Below are positions 24,421 to 32,709 of a stretch of DNA of 64,000 bases, piece after piece (the first letter of the stretch is position 1; every line of letters begins with the position of its first letter). The notes below the pieces were generated by a model. The model did not search any database, was not told the origin of the DNA, and saw only the letters and a program-made list of their open reading frames with translations. Both the position numbers and the translations under genes were made by a program. Source of the stretch: Cellvibrionaceae bacterium (GTDB lineage Bacteria; Pseudomonadota; Gammaproteobacteria; Pseudomonadales; Cellvibrionaceae); assembly GCA_021151825.1 (NCBI GenBank), contig JAGKWQ010000003.1:248001-312000 (forward strand), read 5' to 3'.

Positions 24421-27177
24421 TTAGAACTGCTCCCATTCATCTTCTGCAGAGGACGCTGGCGGAGTCAATTTTTTACCGGCTTGCGGTGCTTTGTGTGCAA
24501 CATTTTTTGCCGGAGCTTTGGCTGGAATTTTTGTTGCCGGTTTAGGAGATGACAAGCGATTGGTAGCAGCAGGCTGTTCGTAATTTTCATCCAAACGGAA
24601 TTGTCCAACATTGCGATTTAATTGATCCGCCTGGGATTGCAAACTTTCTGCCGCTGCTGCTGCCTGTTCAACTAACGCAGCATTTTGCTGGGTCATCTCA
24701 TCCATTTGCGAAACAGCGGTAGATACTTCTTCAATACCTGTGGATTGTTCGCTCGATGCCGCCGCGATTTCCGCCATGATGTCATTCACGCGTTTAATCG
24801 CATTGACAATTTCCTTCATGGTATCACCCGATTTTCCAACCAGGCTATTACCACTATCAATTTTTTGCACCGAATCGGAAATCAACGCTTTGATATCTTT
24901 GGCCGCATTTGCCGAACGCTGTGCCAGCGTACGCACTTCAGAGGCGACCACAGCAAACCCACGTCCCTGATCGCCAGCGCGCGCGGCCTCCACGGCGGCA
25001 TTGAGTGCGAGAATATTGGTTTGGAACGCAATACCATCAATCACACCAATAATGTCGGAAATTTTTCGTGCCGATTCGTTAATTGCATTCATAGTGGTAA
25101 CCACTTGTTGAATTAACGTTCCACCATCCACCGCCACACTGGATGCTTGCTCCGCCAGCACATTGGCTTGCTTGGCGTTGTCAGCATTTAATTTCACCGT
25201 CGAGGTTAACTCTTCCATCGACGATGCGGTTTCTTCCAGGTTCGCCGCTTGCTGTTCAGTTCTGCTGGACAAGTCCGCATTGCCCTGCGCAATTTCACTG
25301 GACGCGGTGAAAATCATATCCGCTGCACTGCGAATATCACTCAGCATTTTGGTCAGGCTTTCTGTGGTTTCATTGCAATAATTTTTCAGGTCACCAAATG
25401 TGCCTGAATAATCCGCATGAATACGTTCAGTCAAATCACCTTTAGCGACAGCACCAAGTACACGTGCAACATCATTCAAGCCTTTATCTGCGGTAGTGAC
25501 CAGGCTATTTAATCCTTCCGCTAATTTCAAGAAGAAGCCATCTTTACCTTCCACGTTAATACGCTCGCTGAAATTACCCGCCGCTGCCGCACTCACAATA
25601 GCATTCACTTCAGACTCAACACCAACTTCTATCGTTCTGTCCTGCCACTCCACGACAGAACCTAAACGAGTTCCACCTTTGTTAAAAATAGGATTGGCCA
25701 CCAAACGGAAGTGGCGCTTCCCGACCACAATATTTGATGTGTAAGTTGTGGTAAGGTTTTCCAGTAATTTCATTTGATGCATGGGATTTTTATGGAAAAT
25801 ATCCATATTGCTGCCCACAATTTTTTCCACAGAAAAATGTGGCAACACTGAACGAATATCGGCTTCTGCACCACGCAACATACTTTCTACAGATTTGTTC
25901 ATGTAAATAATTTTACGATCAACATCGGCAATCATGACGTTGGTAGTAGTGGTTTCCAACGCACCTAAAATCCGGCTTAGTTCATGTTCAGATGCTACTT
26001 CTTTGGTTCGATCAACCCATTCAACCACGGTGCCCAATCGCTCACCGGAGTCAGAAAAAATTGGATTTACGATTAAGCGAAACACAATGCCGGCCACAGT
26101 AATTTCACTGGCATAAGTCTCCTTCAAATTTGCCAGTAGTTGCATTTGATGCGCAGGATTACGGTGAAAGATATCGATATTACTGCCAATCACTTTATCC
26201 ACTGCGAAATGTGGCAATGCCTTACGCAATTCCGGCTCCACTGCACGCAACATTTTTTCAACGGACTTGTTCATATAAATAATATTGCGACCGGGATCTG
26301 CCACCATGACATTGGATGATGTGGAATCAAGCGCTCCCAAAATTCGACTCATTTGGTGTGCCGCCGCAACTTCTTTGGTTCGATCAACCCACTCAACCAC
26401 AGTGCCCAATCGCTCGCCGGCTTCAGCGAAAATCGGGTTTACGATCAAACGGAATACAATTCCGGCTACAGTAATTTCACCGGTGTAGGTATCGTGCAGA
26501 TTGGCCAGGATTTGCATTTGATGAGCAGGATTTTTGTGAAAAATATCGATATTGCTACCAATTACTTTATCCACTGAGAAATGCGGCAATGCTTTACGCA
26601 ATTCCGGTTCGGCAACACGCAACATTTTTTCCACGGCGCGATTCATATAAACAATTTTTCGTTCCGGATCGGCAACCATGACATTGGATGAGGTTGAATC
26701 CAATGCACCGATAATCTGCTGCATTCTTCGCTCTATATTTAATTTTTGTATTGCATCGGCAGTAATATCTGTAGCGTATTTCACCACTTTAAAAGGGCGT
26801 CCATCCGGCCCCAGGATCGGGTTGTAGCTAGCCTGAATCCATACTTCCTTGCCATTTTTACCAATGCGTTTGTATTGGCCTGCTTCAAACTCCCCACGTG
26901 CAAGCCGGTCCCAAAAGAGCCGATATTCCTGGCTGGAGCGATAGGTTGAGTCGACAAAAACACTGTGGTGCCGACCTTTTATTTCGTCGAGGTTATAACC
27001 CATTACATCGAGAAAATTTTGATTTGCAGAGAGAATCGTTCCGTCTAGCGCAAACTCAATAACTGCTTGCACCCGATTAATTGCTGCCAATTGGCCGCGC
27101 ATATTGTCAAATTCACGCTCATCCACTTTAATTTGTCTACCAGCGGAATGGGTATTAAACAAACTGATAATATTCAC
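24421..27177 (-). CDS. Soluble methyl-accepting chemotaxis protein with four PAS domains
   Basis: 918 aa without any membrane segment, so cytoplasmic. PAS 1 (~24-143) resembles Aer-type PAS domains. It is followed by three tandem copies of a 124-residue PAS-like unit (152-275, 276-399, 400-523), nearly identical between copies 1 and 2. HAMP-like segments and a signalling coiled coil with the MCP tip (Ala-Phe-Gln-Thr-Asn-Ile-Leu-Ala-Leu-Asn-Ala-Ala-Val-Glu-Ala-Ala-Arg) come next. A Pro/Lys/Ala-rich linker ends in Glu-Trp-Glu-Gln-Phe, matching the xWxxF pentapeptide that tethers CheR/CheB. The gene lies between cheW and cheR, so it is probably the main receptor of this array. The ligand or cofactor of the repeats is unknown; redox or small-molecule sensing is a guess. 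Confidence 0.92.
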   Translation of the reverse strand: MNIISLFNTHSAGRQIKVDEREFDNMRGQLAAINRVQAVIEFALDGTILSANQNFLDVMGYNLDEIKGRHHSVFVDSTYRSSQEYRLFWDRLARGEFEAGQYKRIGKNGKEVWIQASYNPILGPDGRPFKVVKYATDITADAIQKLNIERRMQQIIGALDSTSSNVMVADPERKIVYMNRAVEKMLRVAEPELRKALPHFSVDKVIGSNIDIFHKNPAHQMQILANLHDTYTGEITVAGIVFRLIVNPIFAEAGERLGTVVEWVDRTKEVAAAHQMSRILGALDSTSSNVMVADPGRNIIYMNKSVEKMLRAVEPELRKALPHFAVDKVIGSNIDIFHRNPAHQMQLLANLKETYASEITVAGIVFRLIVNPIFSDSGERLGTVVEWVDRTKEVASEHELSRILGALETTTTNVMIADVDRKIIYMNKSVESMLRGAEADIRSVLPHFSVEKIVGSNMDIFHKNPMHQMKLLENLTTTYTSNIVVGKRHFRLVANPIFNKGGTRLGSVVEWQDRTIEVGVESEVNAIVSAAAAGNFSERINVEGKDGFFLKLAEGLNSLVTTADKGLNDVARVLGAVAKGDLTERIHADYSGTFGDLKNYCNETTESLTKMLSDIRSAADMIFTASSEIAQGNADLSSRTEQQAANLEETASSMEELTSTVKLNADNAKQANVLAEQASSVAVDGGTLIQQVVTTMNAINESARKISDIIGVIDGIAFQTNILALNAAVEAARAGDQGRGFAVVASEVRTLAQRSANAAKDIKALISDSVQKIDSGNSLVGKSGDTMKEIVNAIKRVNDIMAEIAAASSEQSTGIEEVSTAVSQMDEMTQQNAALVEQAAAAAESLQSQADQLNRNVGQFRLDENYEQPAATNRLSSPKPATKIPAKAPAKNVAHKAPQAGKKLTPPASSAEDEWEQF
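25609..26724 (-). repeat. Three in-frame tandem 372-bp repeats encoding PAS units
   Basis: Units at 26353-26724, 25981-26352 and 25609-25980 are each exactly 372 bp (124 codons). The first two share nearly all residues; the third is more diverged. Each begins near Ile-(Ile/Leu)-Gly-Ala-Leu and ends after Val-Val-Glu-Trp-x-Asp-Arg-Thr. The pattern implies two successive unequal duplications, the older one producing the third unit. Confidence 0.9.
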
Positions 27178-27189
27178 TGTGGTTTCTCC

Positions 27190-27684
27190 TTATGCGCTAG
27201 CGCCGGTTGCTTCGGGTTTATCAAACAAGCCGAGCTCTTCGCTCGATATAAGCTCATTGATATCGACCAAAATAATCATTTGTTCATTAACAGTTGCCAG
27301 CCCTAATAAATAGCGGCTGTTAAACGCTACGCCGAAATCCGGTGGTGGTCGCAACTGTTCTTTGCTTAAACTCACCACATCGGAAACACCATCCACCACT
27401 ATGCCTACAATGCGATTGTGAATATGCAGAACTATCACAATAGTGAATTCATCGTAGGTAACACTGCCCACATCAAATTTAATTCGAAGGTCAACGATAG
27501 GAACTATATCGCCACGCAAATTAATTACGCCTTTAATAAAGGGCGGGGCATTGGCAATTTTGGTAACCGATTCATAACCGCGAATTTCTTTTACCGTAAG
27601 AATGTCGATTGCATAGTTCTCATCCCCCAATGTGAAGGTTAAAAATTCCTGCGCGACATGTGTTGCTACCCCAGTTGAGTCCAT
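27190..27684 (-). CDS. cheW: Chemotaxis coupling protein CheW
   Basis: 164 aa. A single CheW domain links receptors to CheA; conserved stretches are Ala-Ile-Asp-Ile-Leu-Thr-Val-Lys-Glu-Ile-Arg-Gly, Val-Ile-Asn-Leu-Arg-Gly-Asp-Ile-Val-Pro-Ile-Val-Asp-Leu-Arg and Gly-Ile-Val-Val-Asp-Gly-Val-Ser-Asp-Val. It sits 12 bp before the multi-PAS MCP gene and 37 bp after cheA. Confidence 0.94.
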   Translation of the reverse strand: MDSTGVATHVAQEFLTFTLGDENYAIDILTVKEIRGYESVTKIANAPPFIKGVINLRGDIVPIVDLRIKFDVGSVTYDEFTIVIVLHIHNRIVGIVVDGVSDVVSLSKEQLRPPPDFGVAFNSRYLLGLATVNEQMIILVDINELISSEELGLFDKPEATGASA

Positions 27685-27721
27685 AGCACCCTGCCCTTTA
27701 ATAACAGCTAATTTTTTGCGG

Positions 27722-29788
27722 TTACACCGCCGTGGCTAACTGCACATTGTGATTAACACTTAACGCTAGCGATTCAACATCCAGAATCAATGCAACACTG
27801 CCATCGCCCATAATGGTTGCACCGGCAATTCCCTGCACGCGTTTGTAATGCTGCTCCAGACTTTTAATGACAACCTGTTGCTGGCCTACCAATGCATCAA
27901 CAAATAATGCAAATCGGTATTTTGTAGTTTCTATTAACACCACGATGCCTTTACTCGCATCAGTAAATTGCGAATCCAATTGCATGATTTTATAGAGCGG
28001 TAAAATGGGCCAATATTCATTGCGCACATGCAATAATTGATCGTCACCCGCGAGGGTTTTTATATCATTGGCCGCAGGCTGCATGGATTCCACGATATGC
28101 ACCAAAGGCACAATAAATGTTTGGCTGCCCACAGCGACGCACATGCCATCGACAATAGCCAATGTCAGAGGCAAATGAATCGTAAAAATTGCGCCTTGCC
28201 CTGCGTGTGATTCGATATCAATTCGCCCCCCCAAACTTTGCACATTGCGTTTCACTACATCCATACCGACACCGCGGCCGGACACGTCGGTAACTTCAGC
28301 AGCAGTGGAAAAACCCGGCGCGAAAATTAATTGCCATACGTCTTCATCGCGTGGGTTTTCACCAATAGGAATATTATTTTCGCGCGCTTTGGCAAGGATT
28401 CGCTCGCGATTTAATCCACCACCATCATCACTAATACTAATCACAATATTGCCGCCCTGTTGTGCAGCGCGAAGTACCACTTTGCCTGTTGCATTTTTGC
28501 CACGTGCGAGCCTTACATCAGCAGACTCAATACCATGGTCAATACTATTGCGGACCAAATGTGTCAGTGGATCTACCAATTTTTCTGTAAGGCCTTTATC
28601 TAACTCCGTTTCGCCACCTTCAATTAGCAATTCAATTTGTTTTCCAAGCTTGGTGGAAAGATCACGGACTACGCGTGGAAAGCGATTAAATACAAATGAC
28701 ACAGGCAACATGCGAATAGACATCACCGCTTCCTGGATTTCACGGGTATTACGCTCCAGCTCATTGGCAACCGTTTGGAATTTTTCGGCCAGTGCGCCCT
28801 CCAGGCTTTTACCCAGTAAACTCATCATGGATTGGGTGATAACAATTTCGCCAACTAAATTAATTAATTGGTCAACCTTGGCAACATCTACACGAATGGA
28901 TGAGCTTTCCACGCTGACATGATCAGCTGGTTTTTGTTTAGACGCTGCTTGTTTTTGTTCAGGCTCTTTTTTTTCAGATACCGTTTTTCCAGATGCATGT
29001 ACTGTTACTGTTGAAACGGTTGGTATCGCTATAGGAGGGTCTGGCAGTTTTTTTATTTCAACAATATTGTGGAGGGGAGATGAAATAGTGCCCGCCCCAG
29101 AGTTATTTTCCAAAGAATTTGCGGTATTGTCCGGCTCAAGTAACTCTTCGAAAAAACCAAAAACGGCATCGCTCGCTGTTTGCACTGTTTCAGTGACAGA
29201 TTGCGTTGATTGCCCGCCCACCTCCGGTAAGTCATCAAAAAATCCAAAACCATCATCTTCAATGGTCTCTTCAAAAAAACCGAAGCTGTCATCGGCAACC
29301 GGCTTATCAAAAAAGCCATAGGCGTCTTCAGGAACTGATTCAGTTTTTGGAAAAAATCCGTAGCCTTGTTTTTTTTCCAGCTCAGCTTCCTGCTGATTTT
29401 TCCCGGATGTGACCAATTCCAGTTGCTGGGTAAGCTGGTGCACATTCGTCCAATCAATAGCTTCATTGGTGCGATAGGAATGTAAAATATCTTTTAATTG
29501 ATCGACTGAACGTAAAAACAAATCAACCATATCGGACGAAATTGACATTTGTCCCTTGCGAATTTTATCGAGCAGATTTTCCATAATATGGGTGACACTG
29601 CCTAACGCATCAAAACCAAAAATCCCGCTGCCACCTTTAATGGAATGGGCAGCACGAAAAATACTATTAAGCATTTCCGGGTCTGGATCCTCTATGTCCA
29701 GAGCTAGCAATAGCTGCTCCATTTCTTCAAGGTGCTCCTGGCTTTCCTCAAAGAAAACAGCATGGAATTGTTGCATGTCGATAGACAT
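27722..29788 (-). CDS. cheA: Chemotaxis histidine kinase CheA with FGFF-repeat linker
   Basis: 688 aa from an ATG at 29788 with AAGGA 7 bp upstream (a GTG two codons earlier also reads open). P1 Hpt domain with phospho-acceptor His48 in Ala-Ala-His-Ser-Ile-Lys-Gly-Gly. Residues ~130-260 form a low-complexity acidic linker with five (Tyr/Phe)-Gly-Phe-Phe motifs and no recognisable P2 domain. The P3 dimerisation helix pair, P4 kinase (His-Leu-Val-Arg-Asn-Ser-Ile-Asp-His-Gly; Asp-Asp-Gly-Gly-Gly; Gly-Arg-Gly-Val-Gly-Met) and P5 CheW-like domain follow. All catalytic residues are intact. It should phosphorylate CheY, CheB and possibly the receiver-phosphatase encoded upstream. Confidence 0.94.
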   Translation of the reverse strand: MSIDMQQFHAVFFEESQEHLEEMEQLLLALDIEDPDPEMLNSIFRAAHSIKGGSGIFGFDALGSVTHIMENLLDKIRKGQMSISSDMVDLFLRSVDQLKDILHSYRTNEAIDWTNVHQLTQQLELVTSGKNQQEAELEKKQGYGFFPKTESVPEDAYGFFDKPVADDSFGFFEETIEDDGFGFFDDLPEVGGQSTQSVTETVQTASDAVFGFFEELLEPDNTANSLENNSGAGTISSPLHNIVEIKKLPDPPIAIPTVSTVTVHASGKTVSEKKEPEQKQAASKQKPADHVSVESSSIRVDVAKVDQLINLVGEIVITQSMMSLLGKSLEGALAEKFQTVANELERNTREIQEAVMSIRMLPVSFVFNRFPRVVRDLSTKLGKQIELLIEGGETELDKGLTEKLVDPLTHLVRNSIDHGIESADVRLARGKNATGKVVLRAAQQGGNIVISISDDGGGLNRERILAKARENNIPIGENPRDEDVWQLIFAPGFSTAAEVTDVSGRGVGMDVVKRNVQSLGGRIDIESHAGQGAIFTIHLPLTLAIVDGMCVAVGSQTFIVPLVHIVESMQPAANDIKTLAGDDQLLHVRNEYWPILPLYKIMQLDSQFTDASKGIVVLIETTKYRFALFVDALVGQQQVVIKSLEQHYKRVQGIAGATIMGDGSVALILDVESLALSVNHNVQLATAV

Positions 29789-29874
29789 ATTCACGTCCTT
29801 CGAAATTTTCGGGGTTTTACCCGATGACCGGTTATGTTGCGCAGTTATTTGGGCTCGCCATATTGGCTAGTTGA

Positions 29875-30240
29875 TTAACCCATCACTTTTTTGGCAATCT
29901 CCAACAGTTTCGCCGGATCAAACGGTTTTACCATCCAGCCGGTTGCACCTGCTGCGCGACCTTGTGCTTTCATCGCATCGCTGGCTTCTGTGGTCAATAC
30001 TACAATCGGTGTACGCAAATGTGCCGGCAGCGCACGCGTCGATTTAATAAACGTAAGCCCATCCATATTCGGCATATTTTGATCCGTCAAAATAAAATCA
30101 AAACTGCGGGTTTTACAAATGTTTAAGGCTTCCAGGCCGTCTTTTGCTGCAGTGACGATATAGCCCGCTGATTTCAACGTAGCTTCTACCATTTGCCGCA
30201 CCGATACCGAATCATCCACAATTAATACTTGTTTGCTCAT
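29875..30240 (-). CDS. cheY: Single-domain response regulator CheY
   Basis: 121 aa, one receiver domain. Acidic pocket Val-Asp-Asp-Ser, phospho-acceptor in Leu-Thr-Asp-Gln-Asn-Met-Pro-Asn-Met-Asp-Gly, switch Thr in Val-Leu-Thr-Thr-Glu and Lys in Val-Lys-Pro-Phe. Its place directly before cheA suggests it is the CheA target; whether it acts on a flagellar motor, pili or only inside this pathway cannot be seen. No flagellar genes are in the window. Confidence 0.92.
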   Translation of the reverse strand: MSKQVLIVDDSVSVRQMVEATLKSAGYIVTAAKDGLEALNICKTRSFDFILTDQNMPNMDGLTFIKSTRALPAHLRTPIVVLTTEASDAMKAQGRAAGATGWMVKPFDPAKLLEIAKKVMG

Positions 30241-30264
30241 AACAGTTTTCCTAAACGTGTTGTA

Positions 30265-31980
30265 TCAACTGGTACTAATAACCGCTTCAATACGATTTCC
30301 CGGTGGAAATATTTCTACCTGTTTGGACAAGCTTTTAATCATGCGCAAGCCACGCCCGGAAAGGAGATCATCACGCTGTGACCATGCGGTGGAATAGCCA
30401 TAGCCTTCACCGGTGTCTTCCACACTAACAACCAATTGTGCTCCGGAAGGTGATGATTCCCAGCGCAGTTTCAAATCAATAGCATCGACACTGGTTAATC
30501 GAGCCAGGCGGGCTTCACGTTCTTGAAAATAGCGCGAGAACCCTTCCGGCTCCTCTTTTAAATTTGAATCCAGGCGCAAGATGCCATGATCCAATGCATT
30601 GCTGATCATTTCGCTAACAATTAAAAAAATAATCTGACAAAAATTTTGTTCGATACCAATATGCTGCAAAAACTTGTTACATAAAGGTGGCAACTCGCAA
30701 TTGGATAATTTTTTTCCACTAATGCGGATGTGCCAAAAAAAATCCGAGAGTTCTTCTTCAATATGGCCCTGAGTCGACTTTTCATCAGCGGCAATATTCC
30801 TGCCCTGCGGAATCCGTGCCGGTGTTAATATGCAAATAGAAACATCATCGATATAAGATGAATTTCCGGAATGCTCCGCTAAAGCATCAATAACCGAACG
30901 TTGCAAATCTTCAGGATCTGAATGAATAATATCGAGCAACCGTTCGTTGGAAAAACATTCACCCTGTTTGTTAGTTTCTTCCAGTAGACCATCGCTGCAT
31001 GTGAACAACATGCCATTGTTAGTAGGGCGCCAGCTTTCTACATTGGCATCGAAGCGATCATCTTCCAAAATTCCCAACGCCATATGCCGCGATTTAAATT
31101 GCCGGGTTATTTCTCCATTCCAGATCCAGTAAGCCGTAGGCATACCACCATTCCATATATGAATCTCATTGCGCACCTGCTGAATGTGTATCACTACGGC
31201 GGCCACAAAGCGGTCATGGGGTGTATCGCGCACCAGCTTGCGATTCATTTCAATAACGATGGGTTGCAAATCAAATCCTTTTGCTACCATGGTGTTAAAA
31301 ATTGAAACTACCGGCATGACGGTAATCGCCGCTGACAATCCATGCCCTGTCGCATCAGCCAATAAAAAATATAAATCGCCACCGGGTGAAATTTTTGAAA
31401 TGGCTATATCACCACTAAACGACGTTGACGGTTTTAACCATATACTGACACCATCAATAATTTGGCTGTTATGACGCAGCAAATATTCATAGGTAAATTT
31501 AGCAACCGCCTCCTCGCGTTCAGCATCTTGTTTGAATCGCTCAAGCTCAATATTTTGCAGACTAATCAAACGCTGCAAAGTCACTGACCTGATTAATGCA
31601 GTCACCTTCAATGCCAGCAATGAAAGATTGACCGGTTTAATAACATAATCTGCGACACCAGCCGCAAAACAATTTTCCAAAAACAAAGGATCTTCGTTCG
31701 TACTAACCATAATCACCGGTGGGATATTGTTGCCGGAAATCCGTTGCAAGCGCGCCAAAAAATCCAGGCCGGTACCGTCCCCCAGGTTGTAGTCCAGTAA
31801 AATAAGATCTGTGGCCGTACCTTTTTCAATAATTAAAACAGCTTCAGCAAGACTGCCTGCACTGTGAGTGATAAAACCTTTTCCCTGCAAAAACTGGCAA
31901 AATAGTTCATTAAGAAATAGATCATCATCCACTACAAAAATGCTGTTGGAGAAATCTGCTTGAGCCGCTGCAATTACCAT
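30265..31980 (-). CDS. Receiver-PPM phosphatase-HATPase switch protein (HsbR/CrsR type)
   Basis: 571 aa. Receiver ~14-130 with phospho-acceptor Asp in Leu-Leu-Asp-Tyr-Asn-Leu and Lys in Val-Ile-Lys-Pro. SpoIIE/RsbU-like PPM phosphatase ~180-395 with metal-site motifs Ser-Gly-Asp-Ile, Ala-Asp-Ala-Thr-Gly-His-Gly, Cys-Ser-Asp-Gly and Asp-Asp-Val-Ser. C-terminal RsbW-like kinase domain with Ser-Glu-Met-Ile-Ser-Asn-Ala-Leu-Asp-His-Gly, Glu-Asp-Thr-Gly-Glu-Gly and Ser-Gly-Arg-Gly-Leu. Both enzymatic domains look active. The architecture and length match HsbR of Pseudomonas and CrsR of Shewanella, which set the phosphorylation of a STAS partner according to receiver state. Two STAS genes lie just upstream and cheY-cheA just downstream, so CheA is the likely phosphodonor (inference). 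Confidence 0.88.
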   Translation of the reverse strand: MVIAAAQADFSNSIFVVDDDLFLNELFCQFLQGKGFITHSAGSLAEAVLIIEKGTATDLILLDYNLGDGTGLDFLARLQRISGNNIPPVIMVSTNEDPLFLENCFAAGVADYVIKPVNLSLLALKVTALIRSVTLQRLISLQNIELERFKQDAEREEAVAKFTYEYLLRHNSQIIDGVSIWLKPSTSFSGDIAISKISPGGDLYFLLADATGHGLSAAITVMPVVSIFNTMVAKGFDLQPIVIEMNRKLVRDTPHDRFVAAVVIHIQQVRNEIHIWNGGMPTAYWIWNGEITRQFKSRHMALGILEDDRFDANVESWRPTNNGMLFTCSDGLLEETNKQGECFSNERLLDIIHSDPEDLQRSVIDALAEHSGNSSYIDDVSICILTPARIPQGRNIAADEKSTQGHIEEELSDFFWHIRISGKKLSNCELPPLCNKFLQHIGIEQNFCQIIFLIVSEMISNALDHGILRLDSNLKEEPEGFSRYFQEREARLARLTSVDAIDLKLRWESSPSGAQLVVSVEDTGEGYGYSTAWSQRDDLLSGRGLRMIKSLSKQVEIFPPGNRIEAVISTS

Positions 31981-32043
31981 ATACGCCGCTGTTGTAGTTA
32001 AACCAAGAATTAAATGGAAGCAAAAACCTGATGAAACAAACAG

Positions 32044-32328
32044 TCAAATATATTCAAAAATTCGCTGCATATTGGCCATTTCCAGTATTTGGGCTGTAGC
32101 GCCTTTTGCACCTTTAATAAACATTTTTTTGCTGGCAGAGGCGGCTCTTCGCTGCCACATCAGCATCATTCCCAGCGCAGCACTGTCCACATATTCGACT
32201 CTGCTGAAATCAAAAATTAAGCCGCTAATTTCCGGATTTTCAATATGCTCGGCACATTGGCGCTGAAAATCTTTGTGATAACCATAATCAAAACGACCAG
32301 GTAATATAACGGTTGCTGTTGTTGTCAT
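32044..32328 (-). CDS. STAS-domain anti-sigma factor antagonist-like protein (second copy)
   Basis: 94 aa, a single STAS domain. The phosphorylatable loop reads Val-Glu-Tyr-Val-Asp-Ser-Ala-Ala-Leu-Gly-Met, with the Ser expected to be the target of an RsbW-like kinase. It lies 63 bp before the receiver-phosphatase-kinase gene and is its likely partner, corresponding to HsbA/CrsA. In those systems the STAS protein binds an anti-sigma factor or a diguanylate cyclase depending on phosphorylation; neither is in this window. Confidence 0.85.
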   Translation of the reverse strand: MTTTATVILPGRFDYGYHKDFQRQCAEHIENPEISGLIFDFSRVEYVDSAALGMMLMWQRRAASASKKMFIKGAKGATAQILEMANMQRIFEYI

Positions 32329-32409
32329 AACAGATCACACCCACATTCCAATCAAATAGCATCTAATTAAATAATGTTTAATCAATTCACTCGCATCAAT
32401 TAATATCTA

Positions 32410-32688
32410 TTAACGAATGTCGATAATTTTTTGCAAGTTAGCCAGATTCAGAATTTCTTTAGGTGCAGTTTTAAGATTAATCATGATGAGTTTTGAGTTG
32501 CGTGACTGCGCTTTTTTTTGTGACATCACCAATAAGCCAATGCCGGCACTGTCTATATATTCCAGCTCGATACAGTCCAGTGTAATTATTCCCGGATGTT
32601 CCAATGCACTTGCAATTGCGCCGTTAAAATCTGCGCTGGATGAATAGTCAAACCGCTTCGGCATTTTTATGACTGCAGAGTTGCTCAT
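32410..32688 (-). CDS. STAS-domain anti-sigma factor antagonist-like protein (first copy)
   Basis: 92 aa, a paralogue of the following STAS gene. Both begin with a Pro-x-Arg-Phe-Asp-Tyr motif. Its loop reads Leu-Glu-Tyr-Ile-Asp-Ser-Ala-Gly-Ile-Gly-Leu, also with the conserved Ser. Two STAS substrates for one kinase/phosphatase is more than the HsbR-HsbA pair has, and suggests either two outputs or one regulatory decoy. It lies between the short MCP gene and the second STAS gene, separated from the latter by an 81-bp AT-rich gap. Confidence 0.85.
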   Translation of the reverse strand: MSNSAVIKMPKRFDYSSSADFNGAIASALEHPGIITLDCIELEYIDSAGIGLLVMSQKKAQSRNSKLIMINLKTAPKEILNLANLQKIIDIR

Positions 32689-32709
32689 AGGGTGCTCCCA
32701 TAACCGTTA

